Notes under the pieces: model-generated
The model's input: only the letters and a program-made list of their open reading frames with translations
Databases searched by the model: none
What the model was told of the DNA's origin: nothing
Made by a program: the position numbers and the translations under genes
Part shown: positions 1 through 7,647 of the stretch, in pieces
Layout: each line of letters starts with the position of its first letter
How positions within the stretch are numbered: position 1 is the first letter of the stretch
NCBI GenBank assembly: GCA_947627875.1
Contig: CANQXS010000025.1
Span: 1 to 32,334 of the forward strand
Origin: an uncultured Clostridia bacterium
GTDB taxonomy: Bacteria; Bacillota; Clostridia; Oscillospirales; Ruminococcaceae
Direction: 5' to 3'
Length of the DNA stretch: 32,334 nucleotides

Positions 1-78
1 CTTTGCCCGATTTTAGATGTCCATTGTTGAAAATTTCTTATCATCGCACTATTGACATCACACCATTAGACTTTCAGA
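1..78. other. Left edge after purH, nothing distinct
   Basis: This AT-richer stretch follows the purH stop on the minus strand. I see no clear terminator hairpin and no start of another gene; it is too short to judge. Confidence 0.4.
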
Positions 79-1266
79 TCAGTGGTGGAAGAGTCTCATT
101 CCGGTGAACGCCATAACCATATTGTATTTGTTTGCGGTCGCGATGACTGCGTCGTCCCTGACGGACCCGCCCGGCTCGGCAACATAGCATACTCCGCTGC
201 GGCGGGCGCGCTCGATGTTGTCGTCAAACGGGAAGAACGCGTCGGAGCCGAGCGAAACGCCGCTTATCGAGTTGAGGTATTCTCTCGCTTCGGCGTCGGT
301 AAGGGGCTCGGGGCGTGTGGTGAAGTAGCGCTGCCATACGCCGTCGGCGCATACGTCCTCTTCGTTCTTATTGATATACCCGTCGATAACGTTGTCGCGG
401 TCGGGGCGCTTTATCTCGGGCTTGAAGGGAAGGTTCAGAACCTTTTCGTGCTGCCTTAAGAACCAGGTGTCGGCTTTAGTTCCGGCGAGGCGGGTGCAGT
501 GTATCCTCGACTGCTGCCCCGCGCCGACCCCTATGGCCTGACCGTCGTAGGCGTAGCAGACCGAGTTTGACTGGGTGTATTTCAGGGTAATCAGCGAGAT
601 AATGAGGTCGCGGGCGGCTTCGTCGCTGAGGTCCTTGTTTGCGGTTACGATGTTGTTCAAAAGCTCGCGGTCGATCTTGAAGTTGTTCCTGCCCTGCTCA
701 AAGGTTATGCCGAACACCTGCTTATGCTCGACCGGCTCGGGAACGTAGTTCGGGTCCATCTTGAGAATGGTATAGTTGCCGCTCTTCTTCGATTTGAGTA
801 TCTCAAGAGCTTCGGGCTCATACCCGGGGGCGATAATGCCGTCCGATACCTCGCGCTTTATCATCGAGGCGGTGGTCACGTCGCACACGTCCGAGAGCGC
901 AACCCAGTCGCCGAATGAGCACATTCTGTCGGTGCCTCTTGCCCTTGCATAGGCGCAGGCGAGCGGGGAGTCGTCGAGCCCCTTGATGTCGTCAACGAAG
1001 CAGGCTTTTTTGAGTTTCTCGGGGAGCGGGATACCTACGGCAGCCGAAGTCGGGCTGACGTGCTTAAAAGAGGTCACCGCCGGAAGACCGAGCGCCTCCT
1101 TGAGCTCCCTGACGAGCTGCCAGGAGTTGAAAGCGTCTAAAAGATTGATGTAGCCGGGCTTTCCGTTGAGAATCTCAAAGGGAAGGTCCCCGCCGTTTTC
1201 CATAAACACCCTCGAGGGCTTCTGGTTGGGGTTGCAGCCGTATTTTAACAGCACTTCGTTTGCCAT
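79..1266 (-). CDS. purH: Stand-alone AICAR formyltransferase (PurH transformylase domain only)
   Basis: The 395-residue protein matches the AICAR transformylase half of PurH. It adds a formyl group from 10-formyl-tetrahydrofolate to AICAR to give FAICAR, the penultimate step to IMP. Visible signatures are the Lys68-His69 pair in SFKHVSPTSAAVG, the place of the catalytic K-H pair of the family, and GVGAGQQSRIHC at residues 246-257. The N-terminal IMP cyclohydrolase (MGS-like) domain of normal 510-530 residue PurH is absent. The reading frame starts cleanly at ATG 1266 with an AGGAGG-type site just upstream, so this is a real single-domain protein and not a truncation. The cyclohydrolase step is supplied by the PurO-type gene immediately upstream (11 nt gap). 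It is the last gene of the purine operon. Some authors use another symbol for this single-domain form. Confidence 0.93.
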   Translation of the reverse strand: MANEVLLKYGCNPNQKPSRVFMENGGDLPFEILNGKPGYINLLDAFNSWQLVRELKEALGLPAVTSFKHVSPTSAAVGIPLPEKLKKACFVDDIKGLDDSPLACAYARARGTDRMCSFGDWVALSDVCDVTTASMIKREVSDGIIAPGYEPEALEILKSKKSGNYTILKMDPNYVPEPVEHKQVFGITFEQGRNNFKIDRELLNNIVTANKDLSDEAARDLIISLITLKYTQSNSVCYAYDGQAIGVGAGQQSRIHCTRLAGTKADTWFLRQHEKVLNLPFKPEIKRPDRDNVIDGYINKNEEDVCADGVWQRYFTTRPEPLTDAEAREYLNSISGVSLGSDAFFPFDDNIERARRSGVCYVAEPGGSVRDDAVIATANKYNMVMAFTGMRLFHH

Positions 1267-1277
1267 AAGAATTCCTC

Positions 1278-1994
1278 CTATTTATTGTATTTGTTAATGA
1301 TTTTCTGTTCGTATCTGCCGCTTTCGAGGTCGGTGTATCTCACAAACAGCGAGATCCTGTTGTCCTCGTTGAGCGCGTTCCAGATCTGCTCGGCGAAGCC
1401 GTCGAGGCTGTTCGGAATCTTGACCCTCTCGGGCTCCCCCTGGAAGGTCGGCAGGGGATTGCCGTCGCCGACGTAGGTGTGAATAAAATGCCCGAGCCCG
1501 TTAATAGGCTCATAAGCGAAGGTATACCTTGCGCAGGCGCTTCCATTCGGGTCTTCGCTCTTTAGGATATTCATTTTATAGCTGAAGCCGCCGTTAAAGT
1601 CGAGCTCAGCGCTTATCCTCGGGGTGAGGTTCGGGGCGTCGGGCTCGAATTCCCGAGTTTCGAGAGCCTTCTCAAAGGTCGAGCCGAGGCGTATTCCTTC
1701 AACCGCGGTATCGGTCTGGTCGCCGTTGGTGACTATGAGCTTATTTCCTATCTTTCTTACAGCCGCATAGATGATGAGCGACGGGTCCTCTACCTTAGAG
1801 GCGTCGAAAGGCTCAGTGAATACGGCTCCGTCGTGCTCGGCAAATACGCGGTTGCGGCTGTTGGCGCTCCTGCCCATAATGAAATACGCCGAGACCGCGC
1901 TCTTTCCGTCCTCCGACTTTCCGACGATGATTCCGCGCCCTACATAAGGGTCGTGGGTGAGCTCCTCAATAGTGTTGATTCTGTAAATGTCCAT
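1278..1994 (-). CDS. purO: IMP cyclohydrolase, archaeal PurO type
   Basis: The 238-residue protein resembles the PurO family of IMP cyclohydrolases first known from archaea. It closes the FAICAR ring to give IMP, the last step of de novo purine synthesis. Family-like stretches are YVGRGIIVG near the N-terminus, the conserved GRSANSRNRVF and the NGDQTD segment. It is unrelated in fold to the MGS-like cyclohydrolase domain of bacterial PurH, which the next gene lacks. The start ATG at 1994 lies 1 nt beyond the purN stop and is preceded by AGGAG inside the end of purN, so the two are probably translationally coupled. Product assignment rests on motif recognition and on the perfect pathway fit with its neighbours. 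Confidence 0.88.
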   Translation of the reverse strand: MDIYRINTIEELTHDPYVGRGIIVGKSEDGKSAVSAYFIMGRSANSRNRVFAEHDGAVFTEPFDASKVEDPSLIIYAAVRKIGNKLIVTNGDQTDTAVEGIRLGSTFEKALETREFEPDAPNLTPRISAELDFNGGFSYKMNILKSEDPNGSACARYTFAYEPINGLGHFIHTYVGDGNPLPTFQGEPERVKIPNSLDGFAEQIWNALNEDNRISLFVRYTDLESGRYEQKIINKYNK

Positions 1995-1995
1995 T

Positions 1996-3129
1996 TTATT
2001 CTCCTTTTGTCAGTCCGTAGACGCAGGCGTTGTAAACCTTGCCGTTCTTTATATACGCGTTTTTTAGGATTCCCTCTAACTCAAAGCCCGCCTTTTCGAG
2101 GACTCTTCTGCTCGCCATATTCGGCTCGAAGGTCCTTCCCTCGATCCTTATTACTCCGAGCTTTTCAAAAGCTTCTGCGCATATTTGCTTCGCGGCTTCG
2201 GTCATAATTCCCTTGCCGTAATACTCGGGCAGCAGGAAGTAGCCGATGACCGCGCAGCGTTCATTTAAGCCGCCGCTCTTTTCAACCGAGATGTTTCCGA
2301 CCGTCTTCCCGCCGACCGTGATTTTTGAAAAAACGCCCGTCTTTTCCGCTTCGCCCTTTTGCGCCGTTTCGGTGATGAACCAAACCGCGTCATTTTCGGT
2401 ATAAGGGTTCGGAATACGGTCGGAGAGATATTTTCTGTCGATCTTTCCGATAATTTCGGCGAGCGTTTCCGCGTCCTTCCGCTCCCATTTCTCGAGGACT
2501 ACCTCCGGCGTCTCCGGCTTTTTTTCACCCAATATCCTTCGGCAGAGCTTTTCCGCCGCCTCGGGCAGAAGCTTCCATTCCGCCTGCTCCATAATTCTGC
2601 GCTGGAGTGTCTCGGGCGTGTCACCGTCCTTTACCTGCACCGCTTTTTGCGCGAGTATCTCGCCGCCGTCGCAGACCTCGTTTACGAGGTGGACCGTCGC
2701 GCCCGATACCTTAACGCCCTTTTTCAGCGCCTCTTCGTGGACCTTAAGCCCGTAGTAGCCCTTTCCGCAGAACGAGGGTATCAGCGCCGGGTGGACGTTT
2801 ATTATCCGGTCGCTGTAGCGGCGGGTGAAGTCCTCCGAGAGTATCGACATAAACCCCGCGAGTATAATTACCTCAGCGCCGTGCTCCTCAAGAGCCTGTA
2901 CGATTCCCGCCTCGAAATCGGCGAGCGTTGCGCAGTCCTTCCGAGCTACGGTAACGGCGTCTATTCCCGCGCTTTTGGCGCGCTCAAGGGCATAAGCCCC
3001 CGCCTTCGAGGATATAACGCAGACTATCTCTCCGCTTGCGATTATCCCCGACCTTTCGGCGTCGATAAGCGCCTGAAGATTGGTCCCGCCGCCCGAAACG
3101 AGCACCGCGATTTTAACTTTTCTATCCAT
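1996..3129 (-). CDS. purN: GAR formyltransferase fused to a GNAT acetyltransferase domain
   Basis: Residues 1 to about 203 are a complete PurN, phosphoribosylglycinamide formyltransferase, which formylates GAR using 10-formyl-THF. The VSGGGTNLQA loop is at 11-20, and the catalytic triad fits Asn111, His113 (NVHPALIPSF) and Asp154 (VCDGGEI). Normal PurN is about 190-210 residues. This one continues without a stop to 377 residues. The extension (about 209-377) looks like a RimJ/RimL-type GNAT N-acetyltransferase, with the typical acetyl-CoA region LPEYYGKGIMTEA, EPNMASRRVLEKAGF and a closing beta strand. The substrate of the GNAT part is unknown. The gene lies between purM (12 nt) and purO (1 nt), firmly inside the operon. 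A frameshift joining two genes cannot be excluded from sequence alone, but the linker reads smoothly. Confidence 0.93.
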   Translation of the reverse strand: MDRKVKIAVLVSGGGTNLQALIDAERSGIIASGEIVCVISSKAGAYALERAKSAGIDAVTVARKDCATLADFEAGIVQALEEHGAEVIILAGFMSILSEDFTRRYSDRIINVHPALIPSFCGKGYYGLKVHEEALKKGVKVSGATVHLVNEVCDGGEILAQKAVQVKDGDTPETLQRRIMEQAEWKLLPEAAEKLCRRILGEKKPETPEVVLEKWERKDAETLAEIIGKIDRKYLSDRIPNPYTENDAVWFITETAQKGEAEKTGVFSKITVGGKTVGNISVEKSGGLNERCAVIGYFLLPEYYGKGIMTEAAKQICAEAFEKLGVIRIEGRTFEPNMASRRVLEKAGFELEGILKNAYIKNGKVYNACVYGLTKGE

Positions 3130-3141
3130 TCAGAACCTCGG

Positions 3142-4182
3142 TCATTCGATGACGATTTTGTCTTCGTTCTTGATTATCTCTCCGATGATATAGGCGTCTT
3201 CGCCGTTGGCTTTGAGTATTTCGAGCGACTTCTCGGCGTCCTCCTGCGAAACCACGATGCTCATTCCCACGCCCATATTGTAGGTGTTGAACATATCCCT
3301 CTCGGGAATGTTTCCCGCCTTTTGAATAAGCCCGAATATCGGCGGTATCTTTATGCTCGACTTTGTTACCTTCGCGCAGAGCCCGTCGGGAATGCTCCTC
3401 GGGATATTCTCGTAGAAGCCGCCGCCGGTTATGTGCGAAATTCCCTTTACGCTTACCTTTTCGAGGAGTGCGAGAACCGGCTTGACGTATATCCTCGTCG
3501 GCTCCAAAAGCGCCTCTCCGAGGGATTTTCCGCCGAGCTCGGCGACGGGGGAGGTGAGGTCGGCATGCTCGATGTCAAACACCTTTCTCACGAGCGAAAA
3601 TCCGTTGGAATGAACGCCCGAGGAGGGGAGCGCGATGATAACGTCGCCCTCGCGCATCGTGTTGTTGTCGATTATCTTCTTTTTGTCGACTATTCCGGTG
3701 CAGTATCCCGCGAGGTCGTATTCGTCCTCCGGCATCATTCCGGGGTGCTCGGCGGTCTCACCGCCTATAAGCGAAGCCCCCGCCATAACGCAGCCGTCGC
3801 ATACTCCCTTTACGATAGCCGCTATCCTCTCGGGGACGTTCCTTCCGCAGGCTATGTAGTCGAGAAATACGAGAGGCTTTGCTCCGCAGCAGATAATGTC
3901 GTTCACGCACATCGCAACGCAGTCGATGCCGATGGTGTCGTGCTTATCAAGGATAAAGGCGATTTTGAGCTTTGTTCCTACTCCGTCGGTCCCGCTCACC
4001 AAAACGGGCTCCTCATATTCCTTTAAATCGGGCGCGAAAAGCCCGCCGAAGCCGCCTATCCCGCTGACCTCGCCGCCGGTGGCGGTGCGCTTTATATCGG
4101 CTTTCATAAGCTCAACCGAGCGGTATCCGGCGGTGATGTCTACTCCCGCCTGCTTATAGCTTTCAGAAAAACTCTTTTCCAT
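3142..4182 (-). CDS. purM: Phosphoribosylformylglycinamidine cyclo-ligase (AIR synthetase)
   Basis: The 346-residue protein has the normal length and motifs of PurM, which uses ATP to close FGAM to aminoimidazole ribonucleotide. Recognisable stretches are YKQAGVDITAG at the N-terminus, the nucleotide-binding LVSGTDGVGTKLKIA, IGIDCVAMCVNDI, GGETAEHPGM, SSGVHSNGFSLVRK and HITGGGFYENIPR. It is cytosolic and acts as a dimer in the family. It sits 15 nt downstream of purF and 12 nt upstream of purN. The step before it (PurL, or PurSLQ) is not encoded in this window. The start ATG at 4182 has a GGGGG-type site upstream. Confidence 0.97.
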   Translation of the reverse strand: MEKSFSESYKQAGVDITAGYRSVELMKADIKRTATGGEVSGIGGFGGLFAPDLKEYEEPVLVSGTDGVGTKLKIAFILDKHDTIGIDCVAMCVNDIICCGAKPLVFLDYIACGRNVPERIAAIVKGVCDGCVMAGASLIGGETAEHPGMMPEDEYDLAGYCTGIVDKKKIIDNNTMREGDVIIALPSSGVHSNGFSLVRKVFDIEHADLTSPVAELGGKSLGEALLEPTRIYVKPVLALLEKVSVKGISHITGGGFYENIPRSIPDGLCAKVTKSSIKIPPIFGLIQKAGNIPERDMFNTYNMGVGMSIVVSQEDAEKSLEILKANGEDAYIIGEIIKNEDKIVIE

Positions 4183-4197
4183 TTTTAAAACCCCCGG

Positions 4198-5652
4198 TCA
4201 GTTGTCGTTGTCCTTCTTTGCGAATTTCGGGTTGGTGCTTATCTTGCGCTCAAACCTGCTCTTTTCCGAGTTGGTGGGCAGCGCGGTCGGGTAATTGCCG
4301 TCGAAGCAGGCGTAGCAGAAGCCCTCGCCGTCGGTTCCGGCTATCTTTTTAACGTCCTCAAGGCTCAAAAAGTTCACAGAATCCGCGCCGATTATCTCTG
4401 CGATCTCCTGCTTTGTATGGTTCGCGGCGATGAGCGACTCCCTCGAATCTATATCTACTCCGTAGTAGCAGGGGTTCATAAACGGAGGAGCCGACGAGAG
4501 AACGTGGACCTCCGTAGCTCCGCCCTCGCGCAGGCGCTTTACTATCTTCGCGCTGGTGGTGCCTCTTACTATCGAGTCGTCGACGAGTATTACCCTCTTG
4601 CCGCTTACTACCGAAGGCACGACGTTTAGCTTTATCGAGACCATTTCCTCTCTCACTCCCTGCCCGGGAACGATAAAGGTCCTGCCGATGTATTTGTTCT
4701 TAATCAGCCCTATGTCGTAGGGGATACCCGAGCGGTGGGAATATCCTATAGCCGCGTCGGTGCCGCTGTCGGGAACGCCGACGACTATATCCGCGTCGAT
4801 AGGGTAGGCGTCGGCAAGAAGCTCGCCGACTCTGAGCCTCGCCCCGTGAACGCTGCATCCCTCGCAGACCGAATCAGGTCTCGCGATGTAGAGGTATTCA
4901 AACACGCAGAAGGATTTTTTCGCGCCGCAGTGGTCGCGTATCGACTTTATGCCGTCCTTGGTGAATACGACTACCTCGCCCGGCTCGATGTCGCGGATAA
5001 ACTTCGCGTTTACGGCGGCAAGAGCGCAGGTCTCGGAGGCTACGATATATGTGCCGTCCTCGCGCTGACCGTAGCAGAGCGGTCTGAACCCGTGAACGTC
5101 CCTTACGGCAATAAGCTTCGAGGGCGACATTATCACGAGCGAATATGCGCCGTCGAGCCTCGGAATCGAAGAAGCAACGGCGTCCTCGATATTTTTGGAG
5201 TGAAGGCGCTCCTTGGTTATCGTATAGGCTATTACCTCTGTGTCTGATGTTGAGTGGAATATGCTGCCCTGGTTTTCGAGCTCGGTCCTGAGCTCGTAGG
5301 AATTTACGAGGTTGCCGTTGTGCGCAAGAGCCATATTGCCCTTTAAGTGGTTCACAACGACGGGCTGAGCGTTTCTGCGCTCGCCGCCGCCGGTAGTTCC
5401 GTAGCGGACATGCCCTATCGCCATATTTCCGAGACCGAGCTTAGCGAGCTTTTCGGAATCGAAGACCTCTCCGACGAGCCCTACGTCCTTGCGGTATGTA
5501 AAAACTCCGTCGTCGTTCACGACTATTCCCGCAGATTCCTGACCGCGGTGCTGCAATGCAAACAGCCCGAAATACACGAGCGAGGCGACGTCCTGAGTAT
5601 TCGGCGCGAAAACGCCGAACACCCCGCATTCCTCATGAATCAAATCTTCCAT
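4198..5652 (-). CDS. purF: Amidophosphoribosyltransferase, 4Fe-4S type
   Basis: The 484-residue protein is PurF, which commits PRPP to purine synthesis by transferring ammonia from glutamine to give phosphoribosylamine. The N-terminal glutamine amidotransferase domain begins MEDLIHEECGVFG. Cys9 is the expected N-terminal nucleophile after removal of a short propeptide. GHVRYGTTGG and LAHNGNLVN follow. The C-terminal phosphoribosyltransferase domain carries the PRPP loop VILVDDSIVRGTTS. Cysteines in the places of the Bacillus subtilis iron-sulfur ligands are visible (SFCVFEYLY, MNPCYYG, and the CYAC pair near the C-terminus), so this is probably the oxygen-sensitive 4Fe-4S form. It is the third gene of the operon, 22 nt from purC and 15 nt from purM. 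Confidence 0.98.
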   Translation of the reverse strand: MEDLIHEECGVFGVFAPNTQDVASLVYFGLFALQHRGQESAGIVVNDDGVFTYRKDVGLVGEVFDSEKLAKLGLGNMAIGHVRYGTTGGGERRNAQPVVVNHLKGNMALAHNGNLVNSYELRTELENQGSIFHSTSDTEVIAYTITKERLHSKNIEDAVASSIPRLDGAYSLVIMSPSKLIAVRDVHGFRPLCYGQREDGTYIVASETCALAAVNAKFIRDIEPGEVVVFTKDGIKSIRDHCGAKKSFCVFEYLYIARPDSVCEGCSVHGARLRVGELLADAYPIDADIVVGVPDSGTDAAIGYSHRSGIPYDIGLIKNKYIGRTFIVPGQGVREEMVSIKLNVVPSVVSGKRVILVDDSIVRGTTSAKIVKRLREGGATEVHVLSSAPPFMNPCYYGVDIDSRESLIAANHTKQEIAEIIGADSVNFLSLEDVKKIAGTDGEGFCYACFDGNYPTALPTNSEKSRFERKISTNPKFAKKDNDN

Positions 5653-5674
5653 AAATCCTCCGGTTTCTCGGCAT

Positions 5675-6385
5675 TTATTCGCCGAAAACTCTTCTCATCA
5701 TTTCGTTGTATGCGTCTTCAACTCCGCCCATATCGCGGCGGAAGCGGTCTTTATCGAGCTTCTCGTTGGTCTTAGAATCCCAGAAGCGGCAGGTGTCGGG
5801 CGAGATCTCGTCCGCAAGAACAACGGTGCCGTCGGGGAGCCTTCCGAATTCGAGCTTGAAATCTACGAGGGTAACTCCGAGACCCTTGAAGTATTCCTTC
5901 ATGACCTCGTTTACCTTGAACGCCATCTTCTTTATAGTATCTATCTCCTCTTTGGTCGCAAGACCGAGTGCAAGAGCGTGGTAGCTGTTTATGAGCGGGT
6001 CGTGGAGGTCGTCGTTCTTATATGAGAACTCGATCGTAGGCTCGGCGAAAACGATGCCCTCTTCAACGCCGTAGCGCTTTGCGAAGGAGCCCGCCGAGAT
6101 GTTGCGGATAATTACCTCAAGTGGAACTATCGAGACCTTTTTAACTACGGTCTCGCGGTCGTTGAGCTCCTCAACGAAGTGGGTCGGAACGCCGTTTTTT
6201 GCCAAAAGCTTCATAATGTAGTTCGACATGCGGTTGTTGATCGCGCCCTTTCCTGCGATGGTTCCCTTTTTGAGACCGTCGAGCGCGGTCGCGTCGTCTT
6301 TATAAGAGACGATAACGAGGTTGGGGTCGTCGGTCGCGAAGACCTTTTTTGCCTTTCCTTCATAGAGCTGAACGGTTTTTTCCAT
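5675..6385 (-). CDS. purC: SAICAR synthetase
   Basis: The 236-residue protein has the usual length of bacterial PurC, which joins CAIR and aspartate with ATP to give SAICAR. Motifs include YEGKAKKVF near the N-terminus, [52 protein letters not shown] and the [12 protein letters not shown] loop. The ATG at 6385 has an AGGAGG site at 6394-6399. It lies 35 nt after purE and 22 nt before purF. PurB, which would cleave the product to AICAR, is not in the window. Confidence 0.98.
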   Translation of the reverse strand: MEKTVQLYEGKAKKVFATDDPNLVIVSYKDDATALDGLKKGTIAGKGAINNRMSNYIMKLLAKNGVPTHFVEELNDRETVVKKVSIVPLEVIIRNISAGSFAKRYGVEEGIVFAEPTIEFSYKNDDLHDPLINSYHALALGLATKEEIDTIKKMAFKVNEVMKEYFKGLGVTLVDFKLEFGRLPDGTVVLADEISPDTCRFWDSKTNEKLDKDRFRRDMGGVEDAYNEMMRRVFGE

Positions 6386-6420
6386 AGTTTTTTCCTCCTG
6401 TATTAAAGTAAAGCTGAATT

Positions 6421-6915
6421 TTATTCTTCTATTCTTGCGGCAATGGCTGCGTCCTTTTCGAGGACTGCTTCGGCGTCTTTGCGGCGCTTTTCGTCGAGCT
6501 TTTTCGCGAGCTCGGGCTCGCCGAGGGCGAGTATCTGCGCCGAAAGAAGCGCGGCATTGACTCCGCCGTCTATCGCAACAGCAGCCACCGGTATTCCGGA
6601 GGGCATCATGACCGTGGACAGAAGGGCGTCAATGCCGTCTAAGTTATTCGACTTGCAGGGTATCCCGATAACGGGCAGGGTGGTATTCGCGGCTATGGCT
6701 CCGGCAAGGTGCGCCGCCATTCCCGCCGCGCATATCAGAACTCCGAAGCCGTTATCGCGCGCGTTAAGCGCGAAGTCTCTTGCCTCCGCCGGAGTTCTGT
6801 GCGCCGAGTATACATGGGTCTCGTAGGGTATGCCGAGCGAGCGAAGGGTGCTCGCGGTCTTTTTGAGGATCGGCAGATCGCTGTCGCTTCCCATAATTAT
6901 TCCGACCTTTTTCAT
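6421..6915 (-). CDS. purE: N5-carboxyaminoimidazole ribonucleotide mutase
   Basis: The 164-residue protein is a class I PurE. It begins with the signature [14 protein letters not shown] and carries [15 protein letters not shown], the [24 protein letters not shown] core and the [12 protein letters not shown] loop. Class I enzymes interconvert N5-CAIR and CAIR and normally need PurK; no purK is present in the window, so it may lie elsewhere. It is the first gene of the purine operon. ATG 6915 has a strong ribosome site (reverse complement of 6922-6927), and upstream lies a structured leader of about 170 nt. Confidence 0.97.
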   Translation of the reverse strand: MKKVGIIMGSDSDLPILKKTASTLRSLGIPYETHVYSAHRTPAEARDFALNARDNGFGVLICAAGMAAHLAGAIAANTTLPVIGIPCKSNNLDGIDALLSTVMMPSGIPVAAVAIDGGVNAALLSAQILALGEPELAKKLDEKRRKDAEAVLEKDAAIAARIEE

Positions 6916-6975
6916 AACTCTCCTCCTGAAAAACAGTATATTTTTGCCGAAGACTTATCTTATGCGGTTCAAACT

Positions 6976-7041
6976 AAAAAAGGGCGCTATTTCTCCGAAC
7001 CGGTAAACGCGCCTCGCGGCGCAGCCCGAAAGGTTTCGCCG
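6976..7041 (-). promoter_or_regulatory. Attenuator-like leader of the purine operon (competing hairpins plus terminator)
   Basis: In the minus-strand transcript three mutually exclusive pairings are visible. CGGCG (7041-7037) can pair with CGCCG (7021-7017). GCGCC (7022-7018) can instead pair with GGCGC (7013-7009) around a GCGA tetraloop. That GGCGC is also the 5 prime arm of an intrinsic terminator: it pairs with GCGCC (6987-6983), with inner UUU/AAA and CCG/CGG pairs, followed by six U (6981-6976). This is the layout of a riboswitch or protein-controlled attenuator: sensor stem, antiterminator, terminator. Further 5 prime, a hairpin closed by GUAUAU/AUAUAC encloses CCGCGCC/GGCGGCGG. I could not match it to the purine, ZTP, PRPP/ykkC, THF or glycine riboswitch consensus. 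The ligand is unknown. Confidence 0.65.
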
Positions 7042-7093
7042 TTGTAAAAGCGTATATCCGCCGCCATAATCGGCGCGGTAACGCTATATACAG

Positions 7094-7122
7094 AGTATAA
7101 CACCGAAGAGCGTTAAAGTCAA
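7094..7122 (-). promoter_or_regulatory. Sigma-A type promoter of the purine operon
   Basis: On the minus strand TTGACT (7122-7117) and TATACT (7099-7094) are separated by exactly 17 nt. Transcription should begin near 7087, giving a leader of about 170 nt before purE at 6915. Confidence 0.85.
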
Positions 7123-7125
7123 ACC

Positions 7126-7150
7126 AAAAAAAGCGGTGAGAACGGCGCTT
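7126..7150 (-). terminator. Possible weak terminator after pyrI
   Basis: The minus strand has AAGCG (7150-7146) and CGCTT (7135-7131) as a 5 bp stem around a 10 nt loop, with the T run continuing to 7126. It lies about 55 nt after the pyrI stop and directly abuts the -35 box of the purine promoter. The stem is short, so readthrough from the pyr operon into the pur operon is plausible. Confidence 0.45.
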
Positions 7151-7205
7151 AAATTGGCATTTTTGTCAAATCGCGGCGAAAAATTTTGTTGACAATAAAT
7201 AATTG

Positions 7206-7634
7206 CTATTCGTTTTCGGGCGCTGCCTTTGTTTCGCAGTAAACGCAGCGGTATATCCTCGTTTCGGCGTTCTCAAGGCGAAAGACATGAGCGAGCTCCT
7301 GCTCGGTAGAGGTGATGCAGCGCGGGTTCTTGCATTTTATCACGTTTGTGAGTATCTGCGGCAGACCTATCGACTTCTTCTCGCAGAGAACTCCGTCGCG
7401 GATTATGTTTATCGTTACGTTCGGCGCCACATATCCTATAATATCGAGATTTACCTCAATATCGGCGTCTATCTTTATTATATCCTTCCTGCCCATCGCC
7501 GAGCTGTTGGCGTTCTTGATTATCGCAACGGGGCAGTCGAGCTTTCCGAGCCCGAGGAGCTCGTAGAGCTTCATTCCTCTTCCGGCGGGGATATGGTCGA
7601 TAACGATGCCGTTTTTAATGGAATCTATATTCAT
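7206..7634 (-). CDS. pyrI: Aspartate carbamoyltransferase regulatory chain
   Basis: The 142-residue protein is PyrI, the zinc-containing regulatory subunit that binds CTP/ATP and controls PyrB. The N-terminal allosteric domain includes GIVIDHIPAGRGMKLYELLGL. The C-terminal zinc domain has the four expected cysteines 101, 106, 130 and 133 (KCKNPRC and YRCVYC). Length is slightly under the roughly 153 residues of the Escherichia coli protein. It follows pyrB by 13 nt and is the last gene of the pyr operon. Its presence implies a PyrB/PyrI holoenzyme with feedback control, which only some Gram-positive bacteria have. Confidence 0.96.
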   Translation of the reverse strand: MNIDSIKNGIVIDHIPAGRGMKLYELLGLGKLDCPVAIIKNANSSAMGRKDIIKIDADIEVNLDIIGYVAPNVTINIIRDGVLCEKKSIGLPQILTNVIKCKNPRCITSTEQELAHVFRLENAETRIYRCVYCETKAAPENE

Positions 7635-7647
7635 AGCCTGTCCTTTC

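Noticed and set aside
2359-4026. Open frame of 555 codons on the plus strand opposite purN and purM
   Set aside because: It is antisense to two certain genes, has no ribosome site and reads as the complementary-frame shadow typical of GC-rich codon use.
6916-7093. Known purine, ZTP or PRPP riboswitch before purE
   Set aside because: The conserved loops and joining sequences of these classes were not found by eye. Only the terminator/antiterminator layout is supported, so no class is named.
7164-7195. Inverted repeat TTGTCAA/TTGACAA upstream of the purine promoter as an operator
   Set aside because: Only 7 bp arms with a long AT-rich spacer lying behind the promoter; too weak to call without comparison to relatives.
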